Assembly (NCBI GenBank): GCA_030647575.1
Contig: JAUSJS010000219.1
Coordinates: forward strand, 1 to 26,384
Origin: Candidatus Limnocylindrales bacterium
GTDB lineage: Bacteria > Chloroflexota > Limnocylindria > Limnocylindrales > CSP1-4
Reading direction: 5' to 3'
Length of the DNA stretch: 26,384 nt
Under the pieces are notes generated by a model. The model worked only from the letters and a program-made list of their open reading frames with translations. It made no database searches and had not been told where the DNA came from. This document shows positions 1 through 7,447 of the stretch, in pieces (within the stretch, counting starts at the first letter, position 1; each line of letters opens with the position of its first letter). Both the position numbers and the translations under genes were made by a program.

Positions 1-21
1 AGCGCGAATCGGGCGTCTATG

Positions 22-576
22 TCAGGCGTCGTCGGCCCGAAAAGCGAGAAGGGCCTCCAGGCGGGAAACGATCTCGTCGGCGGGATGATCGTGGGTGCCT
101 TCGTCGAGTCGCCCGCCGCAGACGACGCACAGTCCCGGACAGTCCGGCCGGCAGAGCAGCGCGATCGGCTCGGCCAGCTGGAACGCCTCACGCACGGGCG
201 TCTCGAGGTTCAGCTCATGGTGGTCGCTCAGGCGAGCGACCTCCGGCTCGTCGGCCGCCGGGAGCGGCCGTCCCGTGGCGACGTCGAGCGACGGCAGGTA
301 TTCCTCCTGGAATCGTGGGTCGACCCCGAAGGCGATGTCGCGCAGGCAGCGGCTGCACTCCAGCGCGAGTGCAGCGTGCAGGTCGGCGCTGGCCAGGATC
401 CCGCGGTTGGTCCGGACCAGGCGGACCCGGCCCTCGATCGGCTCGTCCAGCCGAAGGTCTTCGCCGAGGTCGATCTGGACGCCCTGGACCTCGTGGACAC
501 GTTCGGCTCCCGGGTCCTCGGCGAGGAGCCCTGCGACATTCCAGGCGAGCGGCCCGTCGAACGGCCGCTCGATCAC
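22..576 (-). CDS. yceD: YceD / DUF177 family zinc-ribbon-like protein
   Basis: 184-residue protein of the DUF177 family, which in many bacteria is encoded just before rpmF (ribosomal protein L32) and is linked to 23S rRNA metabolism. Visible family marks are a Cys pair at 74 and 77 (CSRC) and a C-terminal cluster at Cys142, 146, 150 and 153 (CRPDCPGLCVVC), plausibly metal binding. The start is GTG at 576, giving a 4-base GTGA overlap with the stop of the coiled-coil gene upstream, so translation is probably coupled. The stop is 21 bases from the window edge; rpmF would be expected beyond it but cannot be seen. The family call is firm; the exact biochemical role is not established. Confidence 0.9.
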   Translation of the reverse strand: MIERPFDGPLAWNVAGLLAEDPGAERVHEVQGVQIDLGEDLRLDEPIEGRVRLVRTNRGILASADLHAALALECSRCLRDIAFGVDPRFQEEYLPSLDVATGRPLPAADEPEVARLSDHHELNLETPVREAFQLAEPIALLCRPDCPGLCVVCGGRLDEGTHDHPADEIVSRLEALLAFRADDA

Positions 577-1115
577 CGCGTTGCCTGGGACGACTCGCCG
601 GCCTCGCCCTCCCAGCGTTCGTCGTGCGGCTCCTGCTCGTCGGGGCCGAGACCATCGACCTCCAGCGCGGCACGCCGTTCGTCGAGGAGGGCGATCCCCT
701 TCTTGATGCTCTGGAGCGTCTTGACCACGTCGCCCTCGAGGCCGACCAGCACGCTGACCGCGTACTCGTCGGCGCCTCGCCGGATCTCGTCGGCATCGGT
801 GTGGGCATCGGCCACGATCTGGCCGCTCAGTGCCTCCGCCGCCTGGGTCAGCCCGCGCTCGTCGATCAGGAAGGCCGCCTGCTCCTGGGCCTTGGCCACG
901 ATCCGCTCGGCCTCGTCCTGGGCCTTCTCGATGATCCGTTCGCCCTCGGCGTTGATCCGCTTGGCGGCCCGCACTTCCTCGGGCACGGCGACGCGCAGCT
1001 CATCGATGAGGCCAAGCGCCGCGTTCTGATCGATCACCACGTTGGACGTGAGCGGCAGCTTCTTGCCGTTGGCGATCAGGGATTCGAGGCGCTCGACGAG
1101 GAAGATGATGTCGAT
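573..1115 (-). CDS. Coiled-coil protein next to yceD, probable ATC start
   Basis: 180-residue protein if translation starts at ATC 1115, or 155 residues if it starts at the first conventional codon, GTG 1040. The N-terminal part (LVERLESLIANGKKLPLTSN, then an acidic stretch and PEEVRAAKR) resembles a conserved Chloroflexota protein often named an ATPase or F0 subunit-b-like protein. Residues about 50-130 form a charged, alanine-rich helix likely to be a coiled coil, and the tail is acidic. ATC is preferred because a perfect AGGAGG lies 8 bases before it, no ATG/GTG/TTG exists in frame between the upstream TAA and ATC, and GTG 1040 has no ribosome binding site. It overlaps yceD by 4 bases. DivIVA-like scaffolding is a guess from shape; there is no transmembrane segment and no enzyme motif. 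Confidence 0.75.
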   Translation of the reverse strand: MDIIFLVERLESLIANGKKLPLTSNVVIDQNAALGLIDELRVAVPEEVRAAKRINAEGERIIEKAQDEAERIVAKAQEQAAFLIDERGLTQAAEALSGQIVADAHTDADEIRRGADEYAVSVLVGLEGDVVKTLQSIKKGIALLDERRAALEVDGLGPDEQEPHDERWEGEAGESSQATR

Positions 1116-1123
1116 CGGAGTGC

Positions 1124-1129
1124 CCTCCT
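1124..1129 (-). promoter_or_regulatory. Perfect Shine-Dalgarno that decides the ATC start
   Basis: On the minus strand this reads AGGAGG, followed by 8 bases and then ATC at 1115-1113. This is the ideal distance for initiation at ATC and far too distant (83 bases) to serve GTG 1040. Confidence 0.7.
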
Positions 1130-1165
1130 GGGTCGGCCGGCTCGGGCCCGGTCGGACCGGCTCCG

Positions 1166-1174
1166 ATTATGGCA
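1166..1174 (-). promoter_or_regulatory. Extended -10 promoter for coiled-coil gene and yceD
   Basis: The minus strand reads TGCCATAAT, a TGN extended -10 joined to CATAAT (5 of 6 to TATAAT), in otherwise very GC-rich DNA just after the coaD stop. No convincing -35 is visible, as is usual with extended -10 promoters. It would start RNA near 1159 and give a leader of about 45 bases containing AGGAGG. The yceD block could therefore be transcribed separately from coaD. Confidence 0.5.
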
Positions 1175-1187
1175 CGCGGACCGAGCT

Positions 1188-1685
1188 TCAGCGGCGCTGC
1201 GCTCGCCCCGCGAGGACCTCGACGGCCGCCGCGGGGATCATCGTCGAGACATCTCCGCCAAAGGACGCGATCTCCTTGACCAGACTGGAGCTGACGTAGC
1301 CGTTCTCGACCGAGGTCATGAAGAAGACGGTATCCACGCCCGGCGCGAGGACCCGGTTGTTGTGGGCGAGCTGCATCTCGGTCTCGAAGTCGCTGATCGC
1401 GCGCAGCCCGCGGACAATCGCACCGGCACCGCGCGTCCGGCACAGGTCCACGGTCAGGCCGTCGAACGACTCGACCTCGATCCGGTCCGGCGGGGCGCCG
1501 ACCTCGGCGAGCGCGTCGCGAATCACCCGGATGCGCGTTTCAACGTCGAGCAGCGGCGCCTTGCGCGGGTTGGCTAGCACGGCCACGATCACGCTGTCGA
1601 ACACGTTCGCGGCGCGCTCGATGATGTCGAGATGGCCGTTGGTGATCGGATCGAACGAGCCGGGATAGAGCGCGACGGTGTTCAT
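1188..1685 (-). CDS. coaD: Phosphopantetheine adenylyltransferase
   Basis: 165-residue enzyme, typical length for CoaD, which transfers AMP from ATP to 4'-phosphopantetheine to give dephospho-CoA, the fourth step of coenzyme A synthesis, in the cytosol. The nucleotidyltransferase motif GSFDPITNGHLD is at residues 9-20 with the T/HxGH-type catalytic His at 18. RGLRAISDFETE and VSSSLVKE, the phosphopantetheine- and ATP-binding segments, follow in the expected order. The start is ATG 1685 with AGGAGG four bases upstream; this overlaps the rsmD stop by 4 bases (ATGA), the classic rsmD-coaD pair. Confidence 0.97.
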   Translation of the reverse strand: MNTVALYPGSFDPITNGHLDIIERAANVFDSVIVAVLANPRKAPLLDVETRIRVIRDALAEVGAPPDRIEVESFDGLTVDLCRTRGAGAIVRGLRAISDFETEMQLAHNNRVLAPGVDTVFFMTSVENGYVSSSLVKEIASFGGDVSTMIPAAAVEVLAGRAQRR

Positions 1686-2251
1686 CGATCCTCCTGGCGC
1701 CGGTAGAACGTCAGCGCCGTCTCTCCGAAGCGGCGCTCGCGCTCGGATGCTAGCAGCCCGACCTGCACTGGCGGTTGTTCCCGCCAGAAGTGCTTGGCGA
1801 CGACCCGGGCACCCGGCGCGAGATGCGGCGCGAGCGCCTCGAGCGCCGCGACGAGCAGTCCCGGTTGGGCATATGGCGGATCGACGAAGACGAGCCCGAA
1901 GGGGCCGGATGCCACCGCCTCGGGACGGCGCAGCCAGGCGACCGCGTCCGCGCGGACGACGCTCGCCCGGTCGGTCAGGTGCGTCCGGGCCAGATTGGCG
2001 GCGATCGCCCGGGCCGCAGCGGCGTCTCGCTCCACGAATGCGGCGTGCTCGGCACCGCGCGACAGGGCCTCGATCCCCGCGGCCCCGCTTCCGGCAAACA
2101 GGTCGAGAACCCGGGAGCCCGGCAGGTCCGGCTCGAGGATCGCAAAGATCGTCTGCTTGACCCGGTCACCCAGGGGTCTGGTACCCGCGCCCGGGGCCTC
2201 GAGGCGCAGCCCGCGCGCGCTCCCGGCGATGACCCGTCCCGCGTCAGCCAT
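1682..2251 (-). CDS. rsmD: 16S rRNA (guanine966-N2)-methyltransferase
   Basis: 189-residue SAM-dependent methyltransferase of the RsmD family, which methylates G966 of 16S rRNA during 30S assembly. SAM-binding motif I (VLDLFAGSGAAGIEALSRG) is at residues 48-66 and the catalytic DPPY at 124-127. The start chosen is ATG 2251, four bases after the recG stop (2256); GTG 2254, the codon just before, is also possible. There is no strong ribosome binding site, so coupling to recG is likely. The open frame continues much further upstream inside recG but has no rsmD-like content there. It overlaps coaD by four bases. Confidence 0.95.
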   Translation of the reverse strand: MADAGRVIAGSARGLRLEAPGAGTRPLGDRVKQTIFAILEPDLPGSRVLDLFAGSGAAGIEALSRGAEHAAFVERDAAAARAIAANLARTHLTDRASVVRADAVAWLRRPEAVASGPFGLVFVDPPYAQPGLLVAALEALAPHLAPGARVVAKHFWREQPPVQVGLLASERERRFGETALTFYRRQEDR

Positions 2252-2255
2252 CACG

Positions 2256-4433
2256 TCACACGCCGCTCGCCGGCTCGGCGGCGGCGACCCGCCGCAGCCA
2301 GCCCGATTCGAGCTCCGCGGCGAGGGCCGGCCGCGGCGGTTCCAGGCGACCATCGGCATCGAGCAGCATCTCGGCGTGGGCGCGGGCCCGAACGGCGAGC
2401 TTACGATGCGCTGCATCCTGGAGCGAGGCGACGCGCAGCCGAGGCAGACCGCTCTGGGCGACACCCAGGACATCCCCTTCGCGGCGCAGCTCGAAGTCGC
2501 GCTCCGCCAGCTCGAAGCCGTCGCGCAGCTCGGCGACCGCCTTGAGCCGGGCCTGGGCGACCTCGTCGGCCGAATCGGAGACGAGCACGCAGAAGGACCC
2601 GATCGAGCCGCGGCCAACCCGGCCGCGCAGCTGGTGGAGCTGGGCGAGCCCGAAGCGATCCGCGCCCTCGACGATCATCATCGTGGCCGCCGGCACGTCC
2701 ACCCCGACCTCCACGACGGTCGTGCCCACCAGCACGTCGAGATCGCCGTCGCGAAAGCGGGTCATTTCCGCGTCGCGCTCGGCGGGCTTGATCCGGCCAT
2801 GGACAAGCCCGACTCGCAAGGGGGCCAGGAGCGTTGTGAGCCGGATAGCCTCGCTTTCGGCGGCGACGGAGCCGTCGCTCTCGTCGCCACTCTCCTCGAT
2901 GAGCGGCACGACGACGAAGGTGCGATGGCCGGCCGCAGCCTCCTCACGGACCTTCTGCCAGGTCCCGTCCAGCTCGCTCGGGCGCCGGATCCCCGTTCGG
3001 ATCGGGACGCGGCCGGCCGGCGGCGTCCGAAGATCCGATACGTCGAGGTCGGCATAGAAGAGCTGGCCGAGCGTGCGCGGGATCGGCGTTGCAGTCATGA
3101 GCAGAACGTGCGGCGACCGCCCGCCCGCTTTGGCCTCGAGCTGGGCGCGCTGGTCGACGCCGAAGCGCTGCTGCTCGTCGATCACCACCAGCCCCAGGTC
3201 GCGGAACGCCACCGACTCCTGGATCAGCGCGTGGGTGCCGACAACCACCGCGGCCTGTCCCGATCGGAGCGCGTCGGCCGCCTTCGCCTTCGTGTCGGCT
3301 GGCAAGGACCCGGTCAGGAGGGTCACGCCGAGACCGAGCCCTTCGAGCAGGCCGCCGATCGTCTCGAGGTGCTGCCGTGCCAGCAGATCGGTTGGAGCGA
3401 GGAGCGCGCCCTGCAAGCCGGCTCGGGCCGTGGCGGCCAGGGCATAGCCGGCGACCGCAGTCTTGCCCGATCCGACGTCACCCTGGAGCAGGCGAAGCAT
3501 CGGTGTCGCCAGGGCGATGTCGTCGCGGATCGCGCTCATCGCGGCCGCCTGGTCCGGGGTCAGCTCGACCGTTCGGCCGATCCGGGCGCTCAACGCGTTC
3601 GTGAGCGATGTCCGGATCCCCGCATCCGAGGCGTCGTCGACGTCCACGACCGGCGCGGCATCGCGAATCCGCTGCCTCCGACGCGCCACCATCCCGAGCT
3701 GGAGCGCGAGCAGCTCATCGAAGGCAAGCCGCCGAAGCGCGGCGTCGCGACCCTCGAACGACTCCGGGTAATGCGCCTCCTCGACCGCCCGCACGATTGG
3801 GACCAGCCCCTCCTCGAGCAAGATCGGCACCGGGAGGTACTCCGGGTAAGCGTGGCCTGCCCGGTCGAGCGCCTCACGGATTGCCGTTCGCAGGCGAGCC
3901 GCGGTCAGTCCGGCAGTGAGCGGGTAGACCGGTACGATCCGGCCGGCGTGAAGCACTTCGGCTTCGTCGCCGCCCACCGTCTGGAACTCCGGGTTGTCGA
4001 AGGTGAGCCGGCGCCCGAAGTGCTTCACCCGGCCGGACACGACGACCTCGCCGCCGACGTGGAGCCGTCGCTCGATGAAGCGCCGGCCGAACCATGTCGC
4101 GTCGACACTGCCCGTCTCGTCCTCGAGCCTGGCGATCGTCCGCTGGACCCGACGACGGAAGGTGGGCTCGACCCGCATATCGGCGACCCGCACCCGCGCC
4201 GAGACGACCGTGCCGTCCTCGACCCAGACCAGGTCGCCGAGCTTGCGCATCTCGCGCAGGTCGTCGTAGCGGCGCGGCAGATGGAAGAGCAGGTCGCGGA
4301 CCGTGTAGAAGCCGAGGCGGATCCCCGCCCGACGCAGGAGCGCGCCGGCCGCCAGCCCGGACCTCGCCAGCGGGGTCGCCAGAAGTTCGACCGGATCGGT
4401 CGGGACGGGTGCCGGGAGGGTCGCCTTGGCCAT
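2256..4433 (-). CDS. recG: ATP-dependent DNA helicase RecG
   Basis: 725-residue superfamily 2 helicase that remodels stalled replication forks and branch-migrates Holliday junctions. The N-terminal OB/wedge region is present (FHLPRRYDDLR near 50-60, later GRVKHFG and VPVYPLTAGL). Helicase motifs follow: Walker A GDVGSGKT at 318-325, motif II DEQQRFGV at 419-426 (the family norm is DEQH), motif III TATPIPRTL near 448-456, then VGTTVVEVGVDVP and QLRGRVGRG. The start is ATG 4433, two bases after the fakA stop (4436), without a ribosome binding site of its own. A longer in-frame opening exists upstream inside fakA but lacks family content. The identity is secure. Confidence 0.97.
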   Translation of the reverse strand: MAKATLPAPVPTDPVELLATPLARSGLAAGALLRRAGIRLGFYTVRDLLFHLPRRYDDLREMRKLGDLVWVEDGTVVSARVRVADMRVEPTFRRRVQRTIARLEDETGSVDATWFGRRFIERRLHVGGEVVVSGRVKHFGRRLTFDNPEFQTVGGDEAEVLHAGRIVPVYPLTAGLTAARLRTAIREALDRAGHAYPEYLPVPILLEEGLVPIVRAVEEAHYPESFEGRDAALRRLAFDELLALQLGMVARRRQRIRDAAPVVDVDDASDAGIRTSLTNALSARIGRTVELTPDQAAAMSAIRDDIALATPMLRLLQGDVGSGKTAVAGYALAATARAGLQGALLAPTDLLARQHLETIGGLLEGLGLGVTLLTGSLPADTKAKAADALRSGQAAVVVGTHALIQESVAFRDLGLVVIDEQQRFGVDQRAQLEAKAGGRSPHVLLMTATPIPRTLGQLFYADLDVSDLRTPPAGRVPIRTGIRRPSELDGTWQKVREEAAAGHRTFVVVPLIEESGDESDGSVAAESEAIRLTTLLAPLRVGLVHGRIKPAERDAEMTRFRDGDLDVLVGTTVVEVGVDVPAATMMIVEGADRFGLAQLHQLRGRVGRGSIGSFCVLVSDSADEVAQARLKAVAELRDGFELAERDFELRREGDVLGVAQSGLPRLRVASLQDAAHRKLAVRARAHAEMLLDADGRLEPPRPALAAELESGWLRRVAAAEPASGV

Positions 4434-4435
4434 GC

Positions 4436-6160
4436 CTATTCGGCGGCGATCAGGTACCGGTAGAACGGCTGGCCGCCATGCCGCACCTCGACGTCGACGG
4501 CGGGCAGGATCGCCCCGATCCGCTGGGCCATTCCCTCGACCTCGGTGAGATCCGCGCCGTCGCCGTAGAAGATCGTGACCAGTTCGAAGCCGGCCTGCAG
4601 CGAGGCGACCGCCGCCAGCACGCACTTCTCGCGATCGCCGTCCACGGCCACGAGGCCATCGTCGGGATCGAGCGCGATGGTCTGGCCACGCTTGACTTTG
4701 CGTCCACCGATTTTCGCGTCGCGGACCGCCTCCGTCACCACGAGCGATTGGATCGCCCGGCCAGCCTCGGTCATCGGGCCGGCGTTGGCCGCCGCGTCGA
4801 GCTGCGGATCGAGCGACAGGAGCGCCGCGAATCCCTCCGCCGCGTTGCGCGTCGGCACGACGACAATGGGCCGATCGGTCATCGACGCCACCTGCCGAGC
4901 GGCAAGCACGACATTCGGGTTGTTGGGCAGGATGATGATCTCGCGGGCCTCCAGCGCGTCGATCGCCTCGAGCAGCTCGCCGGTGCTCGGATTGGCCGAC
5001 TGGCCGCCCTGGATGACCGCGGCGACCCCGAACTCGCGAAAGATCGCCGCCAGTCCATCGCCCGCGGTGACGGCCAGGACGCCCAGCGCGGGGGTTGGGG
5101 CGGCGACTGGGGCGGCTGCGGGAGACGCGCCAGTCGCGGCCGGTTGCACGCCGGCTGCGGCCGGCTGCGAGAGGTCGGCGTCGGGTGCCGTCCCGGTGAA
5201 CGATGCGGCCCGCATCTCGCGCACGTCGCGGGCCTGGTTGTCGAGGTTCTCCACGCTGATCCGGCTCAAGCTCCCGACCGACAGCCCAAAGCCGATGACC
5301 CGGTCCGGCTGTTCGTTGTGGACGTGCACCTTGAGGGCTCGGGCGTCCCCCGCCACAAGCACGGAGTCCCCGATCGATTCGAGGTGATCGCGGATGGCAT
5401 CGACGTCGAGCGAGCCCGTGCCGTTGGGTTGGAGCAGGAACATCGTCTCGTACCCGAATCCCACGTCGGCGTGGGCGACCAGGGTGGAGACTTTCGGCCC
5501 GGTACCCGCCCGCGACCGAGCGCGGACGGCACCCGCCGGCGAGCGACCAGCCAGGTGAAGCAGCGCGCCTTGAAACAGCCGATAGAGGCCCTGGCCGCCG
5601 GCGTCGACCACGCCCGCCTCACGCAGGATGGCCAGCAGACTGGGCGTCCGCGCGACCGATCGCTCGGCCGCATCGAGCGTCGCTCCGAGGACCGACTCGA
5701 TGTCGGCGTCGCGCTCGGCTGCGGTCACGGCAGCCGCTGCGGATTCGCGGATCACCGTCAGGATGGTGCCCTCGACCGGCTTGGCCACGGCGCCATAGGC
5801 GGTCCTCGCGCCCTCGGACAGCGCGTGGGCCAGGTCCAGGCCGTTGAAGCGGGTCTTGCCGCCGAGCCCCTCGGCCATGCCTCGGAAGATCTGGCTGGTG
5901 ATGACCCCTGAGTTGCCTCGCGCGCCCATGAGTGCCCCGAAGCTGATCGCCGCGGCGATCCGGTCGGCCGGCTGGCCCTCGACCGCCTCGGCCTCGTCGA
6001 GGGCCGCCCTGACGGTCGCCAGCATGTTCGAGCCGGTGTCGCCGTCGGGGACCGGATAGACGTTGAGCGCGTTGATCTCGTCGACGTGGGCTTCCAGGTT
6101 GGCAACCGCCTCCCGGAAGGCGTCCAGGAGCCCGGCGCCATCACAGGCGCGACGGGCCAT
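4436..6160 (-). CDS. fakA: DAK2-domain fatty acid kinase subunit (FakA/YloV-like)
   Basis: 574-residue protein of the YloV/FakA family. In Firmicutes FakA phosphorylates exogenous fatty acids bound by DegV-type FakB partners. The N-terminal DhaL/DAK2 domain has the Mg-ATP motif PVPDGDTGSNM at 36-46, then GARGNSGVI and DAGGQGLY. The middle part contains VHVHNEQPDRVI. An Ala/Pro/Gly-rich linker (about residues 335-360) leads to the C-terminal part with ILPNNPNVVLAA. The start ATG 6160 shares one base with the asp23 stop (TGATG). No fakB/degV gene lies in the window, so the acceptor protein must be encoded elsewhere; substrate is inferred from the family. Confidence 0.9.
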   Translation of the reverse strand: MARRACDGAGLLDAFREAVANLEAHVDEINALNVYPVPDGDTGSNMLATVRAALDEAEAVEGQPADRIAAAISFGALMGARGNSGVITSQIFRGMAEGLGGKTRFNGLDLAHALSEGARTAYGAVAKPVEGTILTVIRESAAAAVTAAERDADIESVLGATLDAAERSVARTPSLLAILREAGVVDAGGQGLYRLFQGALLHLAGRSPAGAVRARSRAGTGPKVSTLVAHADVGFGYETMFLLQPNGTGSLDVDAIRDHLESIGDSVLVAGDARALKVHVHNEQPDRVIGFGLSVGSLSRISVENLDNQARDVREMRAASFTGTAPDADLSQPAAAGVQPAATGASPAAAPVAAPTPALGVLAVTAGDGLAAIFREFGVAAVIQGGQSANPSTGELLEAIDALEAREIIILPNNPNVVLAARQVASMTDRPIVVVPTRNAAEGFAALLSLDPQLDAAANAGPMTEAGRAIQSLVVTEAVRDAKIGGRKVKRGQTIALDPDDGLVAVDGDREKCVLAAVASLQAGFELVTIFYGDGADLTEVEGMAQRIGAILPAVDVEVRHGGQPFYRYLIAAE

Positions 6161-6582
6161 CAGGCGACGTCCGTGCCGCTGTCCGCGAGGTCGCGCGGCC
6201 GAATCGCGCTGGGGTCTGCTGGGACGATCGTGGGCGGCACCCCGCCGGGCGCAACGCGAAGGCCGTCGACATGGATGCTCAGCCGCGCGACCTCCCGCCC
6301 CAGGCCACGGCGGATCGCATAGCGGACGGCCGAATCGACCTGTCGGGCGACCTCCGCGACGGGCACGCCGTGGGCGATGGTCAGATCCAGCTCGATTTCG
6401 AGGCCGGCGTCCAGGCGGAGACCGATACCGGGTTGAGCGAACCCAAGGCGGCCGAACAGCCGCTCGAGTGGACCGGCGGCGAATCCGGTGACGCCATACG
6501 AGCCCAGGGTGGCCGCTCGGATGAGGTCGAGCACGGCCTGCCGCGTGACCAGGGAACGGCCATCCGTCGGGATCGATGGCAC
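6160..6582 (-). CDS. Asp23/Gls24 family envelope stress-like protein
   Basis: 140-residue protein of the Asp23/Gls24 (DUF322) family. It shows the GSYGVTGFA segment and later the alternating beta pattern with IELDLTIAHGVPVAEVARQVDSAVRYAIRRGLG typical of the family (segments near residues 30-120). The C-terminus extends about 20 residues with a Pro/Asp-rich tail. The start chosen is GTG 6582, which has AGGAGG 10 bases upstream; further in-frame sequence upstream has no start supported by a binding site. This gene precedes fakA in Firmicutes and Chloroflexota alike. Its function is unclear; membrane association and envelope stress are known only for some relatives. Confidence 0.85.
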   Translation of the reverse strand: MPSIPTDGRSLVTRQAVLDLIRAATLGSYGVTGFAAGPLERLFGRLGFAQPGIGLRLDAGLEIELDLTIAHGVPVAEVARQVDSAVRYAIRRGLGREVARLSIHVDGLRVAPGGVPPTIVPADPSAIRPRDLADSGTDVA

Positions 6583-6643
6583 GCGGCGCGGTCCTCCTCG
6601 CTGGCGGGTCGGGTGGTTGCTGCACAGGGCGGCCGAGGCCGTG

Positions 6644-6652
6644 TGGTATTCT
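6644..6652 (+). promoter_or_regulatory. Extended -10 promoter of rpmB
   Basis: TGGTATTCT is a TGN extended -10 with TATTCT (5 of 6 to TATAAT), the only AT-rich island in the divergent gap. No -35 is found at normal spacing. Predicted start of RNA is near 6659, giving a leader of about 56 bases before rpmB. Confidence 0.6.
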
Positions 6653-6653
6653 A
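6648..6653 (-). promoter_or_regulatory. Overlapping minus-strand -10 for the asp23 operon
   Basis: The complement of the rpmB -10 reads TAGAAT (5 of 6 to TATAAT) because the box sits in a near-palindrome, GGTATTCTACC. It would start RNA near 6641, about 60 bases before GTG 6582 of the asp23-like gene. It is inferred from sequence symmetry only. Confidence 0.35.
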
Positions 6654-6714
6654 CCGCTCCGTTCGGGCCCGTCCGGGCCCCGCATCTCCCATTCGAACCC
6701 CCAGAGGACCACGC

Positions 6715-6912
6715 ATGGCCCGCTCCTGCGCGATCTGCGGCAAGGCATCGATGGGCGGCTTCAACCCGCAGTCGTCGGGGATGAACCGCGTTCGAGCCCA
6801 CCGCCGGATGCGGCCCAACCTCCAGCCGCTCGTCATCGTCGAGAAGGGCAGCCCCACCCGTGCGCTCGTCTGCACGCGCTGCCGGCGCACCCAGCTGAAG
6901 TCGGCCAAGTAG
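6715..6912 (+). CDS. rpmB: Large ribosomal subunit protein bL28
   Basis: 65-residue L28, a 50S protein near the exit-site side of the ribosome. It is the Cys-containing (C+) form: Cys5 and Cys8 (CAIC) plus Cys53 and Cys56 (CTRC) form a zinc ribbon. The family marks SGMNRVRAHRRMRPNLQPLVI and VCTRCRRTQLKS are present in order. ATG 6715 has an AGAGG-type site about 7 bases upstream. It is a single-gene unit with its own promoter and terminator, divergent from the asp23 operon. Confidence 0.97.
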   Translation: MARSCAICGKASMGGFNPQSSGMNRVRAHRRMRPNLQPLVIVEKGSPTRALVCTRCRRTQLKSAK

Positions 6913-6960
6913 ACACGCCCGTCCCATCGGACAGGCAACTCAAGACCTCTCACACCCTAC

Positions 6961-6990
6961 AACCGGTCGTCGGCGGCGGCCGGTTTCTTC
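6961..6990 (+). terminator. Intrinsic terminator of rpmB
   Basis: A 9-bp stem (AACCGGTCG at 6961-6969 with CGGCCGGTT at 6977-6985, one G-U pair) has a 7-base loop and runs straight into TTTCTTC. It lies 48 bases after the rpmB stop. Confidence 0.75.
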
Positions 6991-7116
6991 GTGTTCGGAG
7001 GGTGGCGCCAACGAGCGGCCACTCGGTCCATGAGGCGTGCTGATCGGCAGCGACGGCGTCCCGGTGCCCCTCGGCAGCTTCCAGGTCGGCATTGCCGGGA
7101 CCAGCTAGTTCCGAGG

Positions 7117-7148
7117 CACCGGCCTTGTGACGCGGCTCACCGGCCTTG
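7117..7148. repeat. 11-base direct repeat, 21-base period
   Basis: CACCGGCCTTG occurs at 7117-7127 and again at 7138-7148, separated by 10 bases, so the copies are two helical turns apart. No gene start lies close enough to make an operator obvious. Confidence 0.6.
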
Positions 7149-7198
7149 ATTCCAGCTGGATTGGTACAAGCAACCAACTAATTTCGTCGCTCGTCGCC

Positions 7199-7270
7199 AG
7201 TGCCAGCCCGACTGGAACGCGCGACGTGGCAGGACCGAAATGCGTCGAGTGCTCTAGCTCTGCTGGCACT
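7199..7270. repeat. 9-bp perfect inverted repeat enclosing 54 bases
   Basis: AGTGCCAGC at 7199-7207 is perfectly complementary to GCTGGCACT at 7262-7270. The 72-base span equals a tRNA body. Read on the minus strand the pieces fall roughly at tRNA positions: a 7-bp acceptor, a T-arm with loop TTCCAGT and 4 of 5 stem pairs, and a possible CGG in a loop after T. But T8, A14, G18-G19 and most of the anticodon stem are missing, so this is at best a relic. Inverted repeats of this length also arise by chance in a window of this size. Confidence 0.35.
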
Positions 7271-7431
7271 TACGACCGGCTCGGATCCGTTACACCAGCT
7301 GAGCTGGAACTGGGCGCTCGAATCAGGACCACGCCTATCCCTGCGGGCCCGCGCTCCTCGCAACCAGCCCTGGGCGGCTCTGGCAAGGCCCAGGTAGGCC
7401 GAGCCAGGCCGCGCCAGTCCGAGCCTGACCG

Positions 7432-7447
7432 GGCTGGAACCCCAGCC
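7432..7447 (-). terminator. Hairpin after dtd, weak terminator candidate
   Basis: GGCTGG / CCAGCC is a 6-bp perfect stem with a 4-base loop, starting 14 bases past the dtd stop on the minus strand. No T-run follows, so intrinsic termination is doubtful. Confidence 0.3.

Noticed and set aside
1794..4463. Very long plus-strand open frame opposite recG
   Set aside because: It mirrors recG codon structure in GC-rich DNA, has low-complexity Arg/Pro/Asp-rich content, no family motifs, and crosses the borders of rsmD and fakA.
6950..7177. Short minus-strand frame near the rpmB terminator
   Set aside because: It runs through the terminator hairpin, has no ribosome binding site and no recognisable content.
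7315..7340. T-loop-like GCTCGAATC on the plus strand
   Set aside because: The flanking bases do not form a 5-bp T-stem and no other tRNA arm is present.
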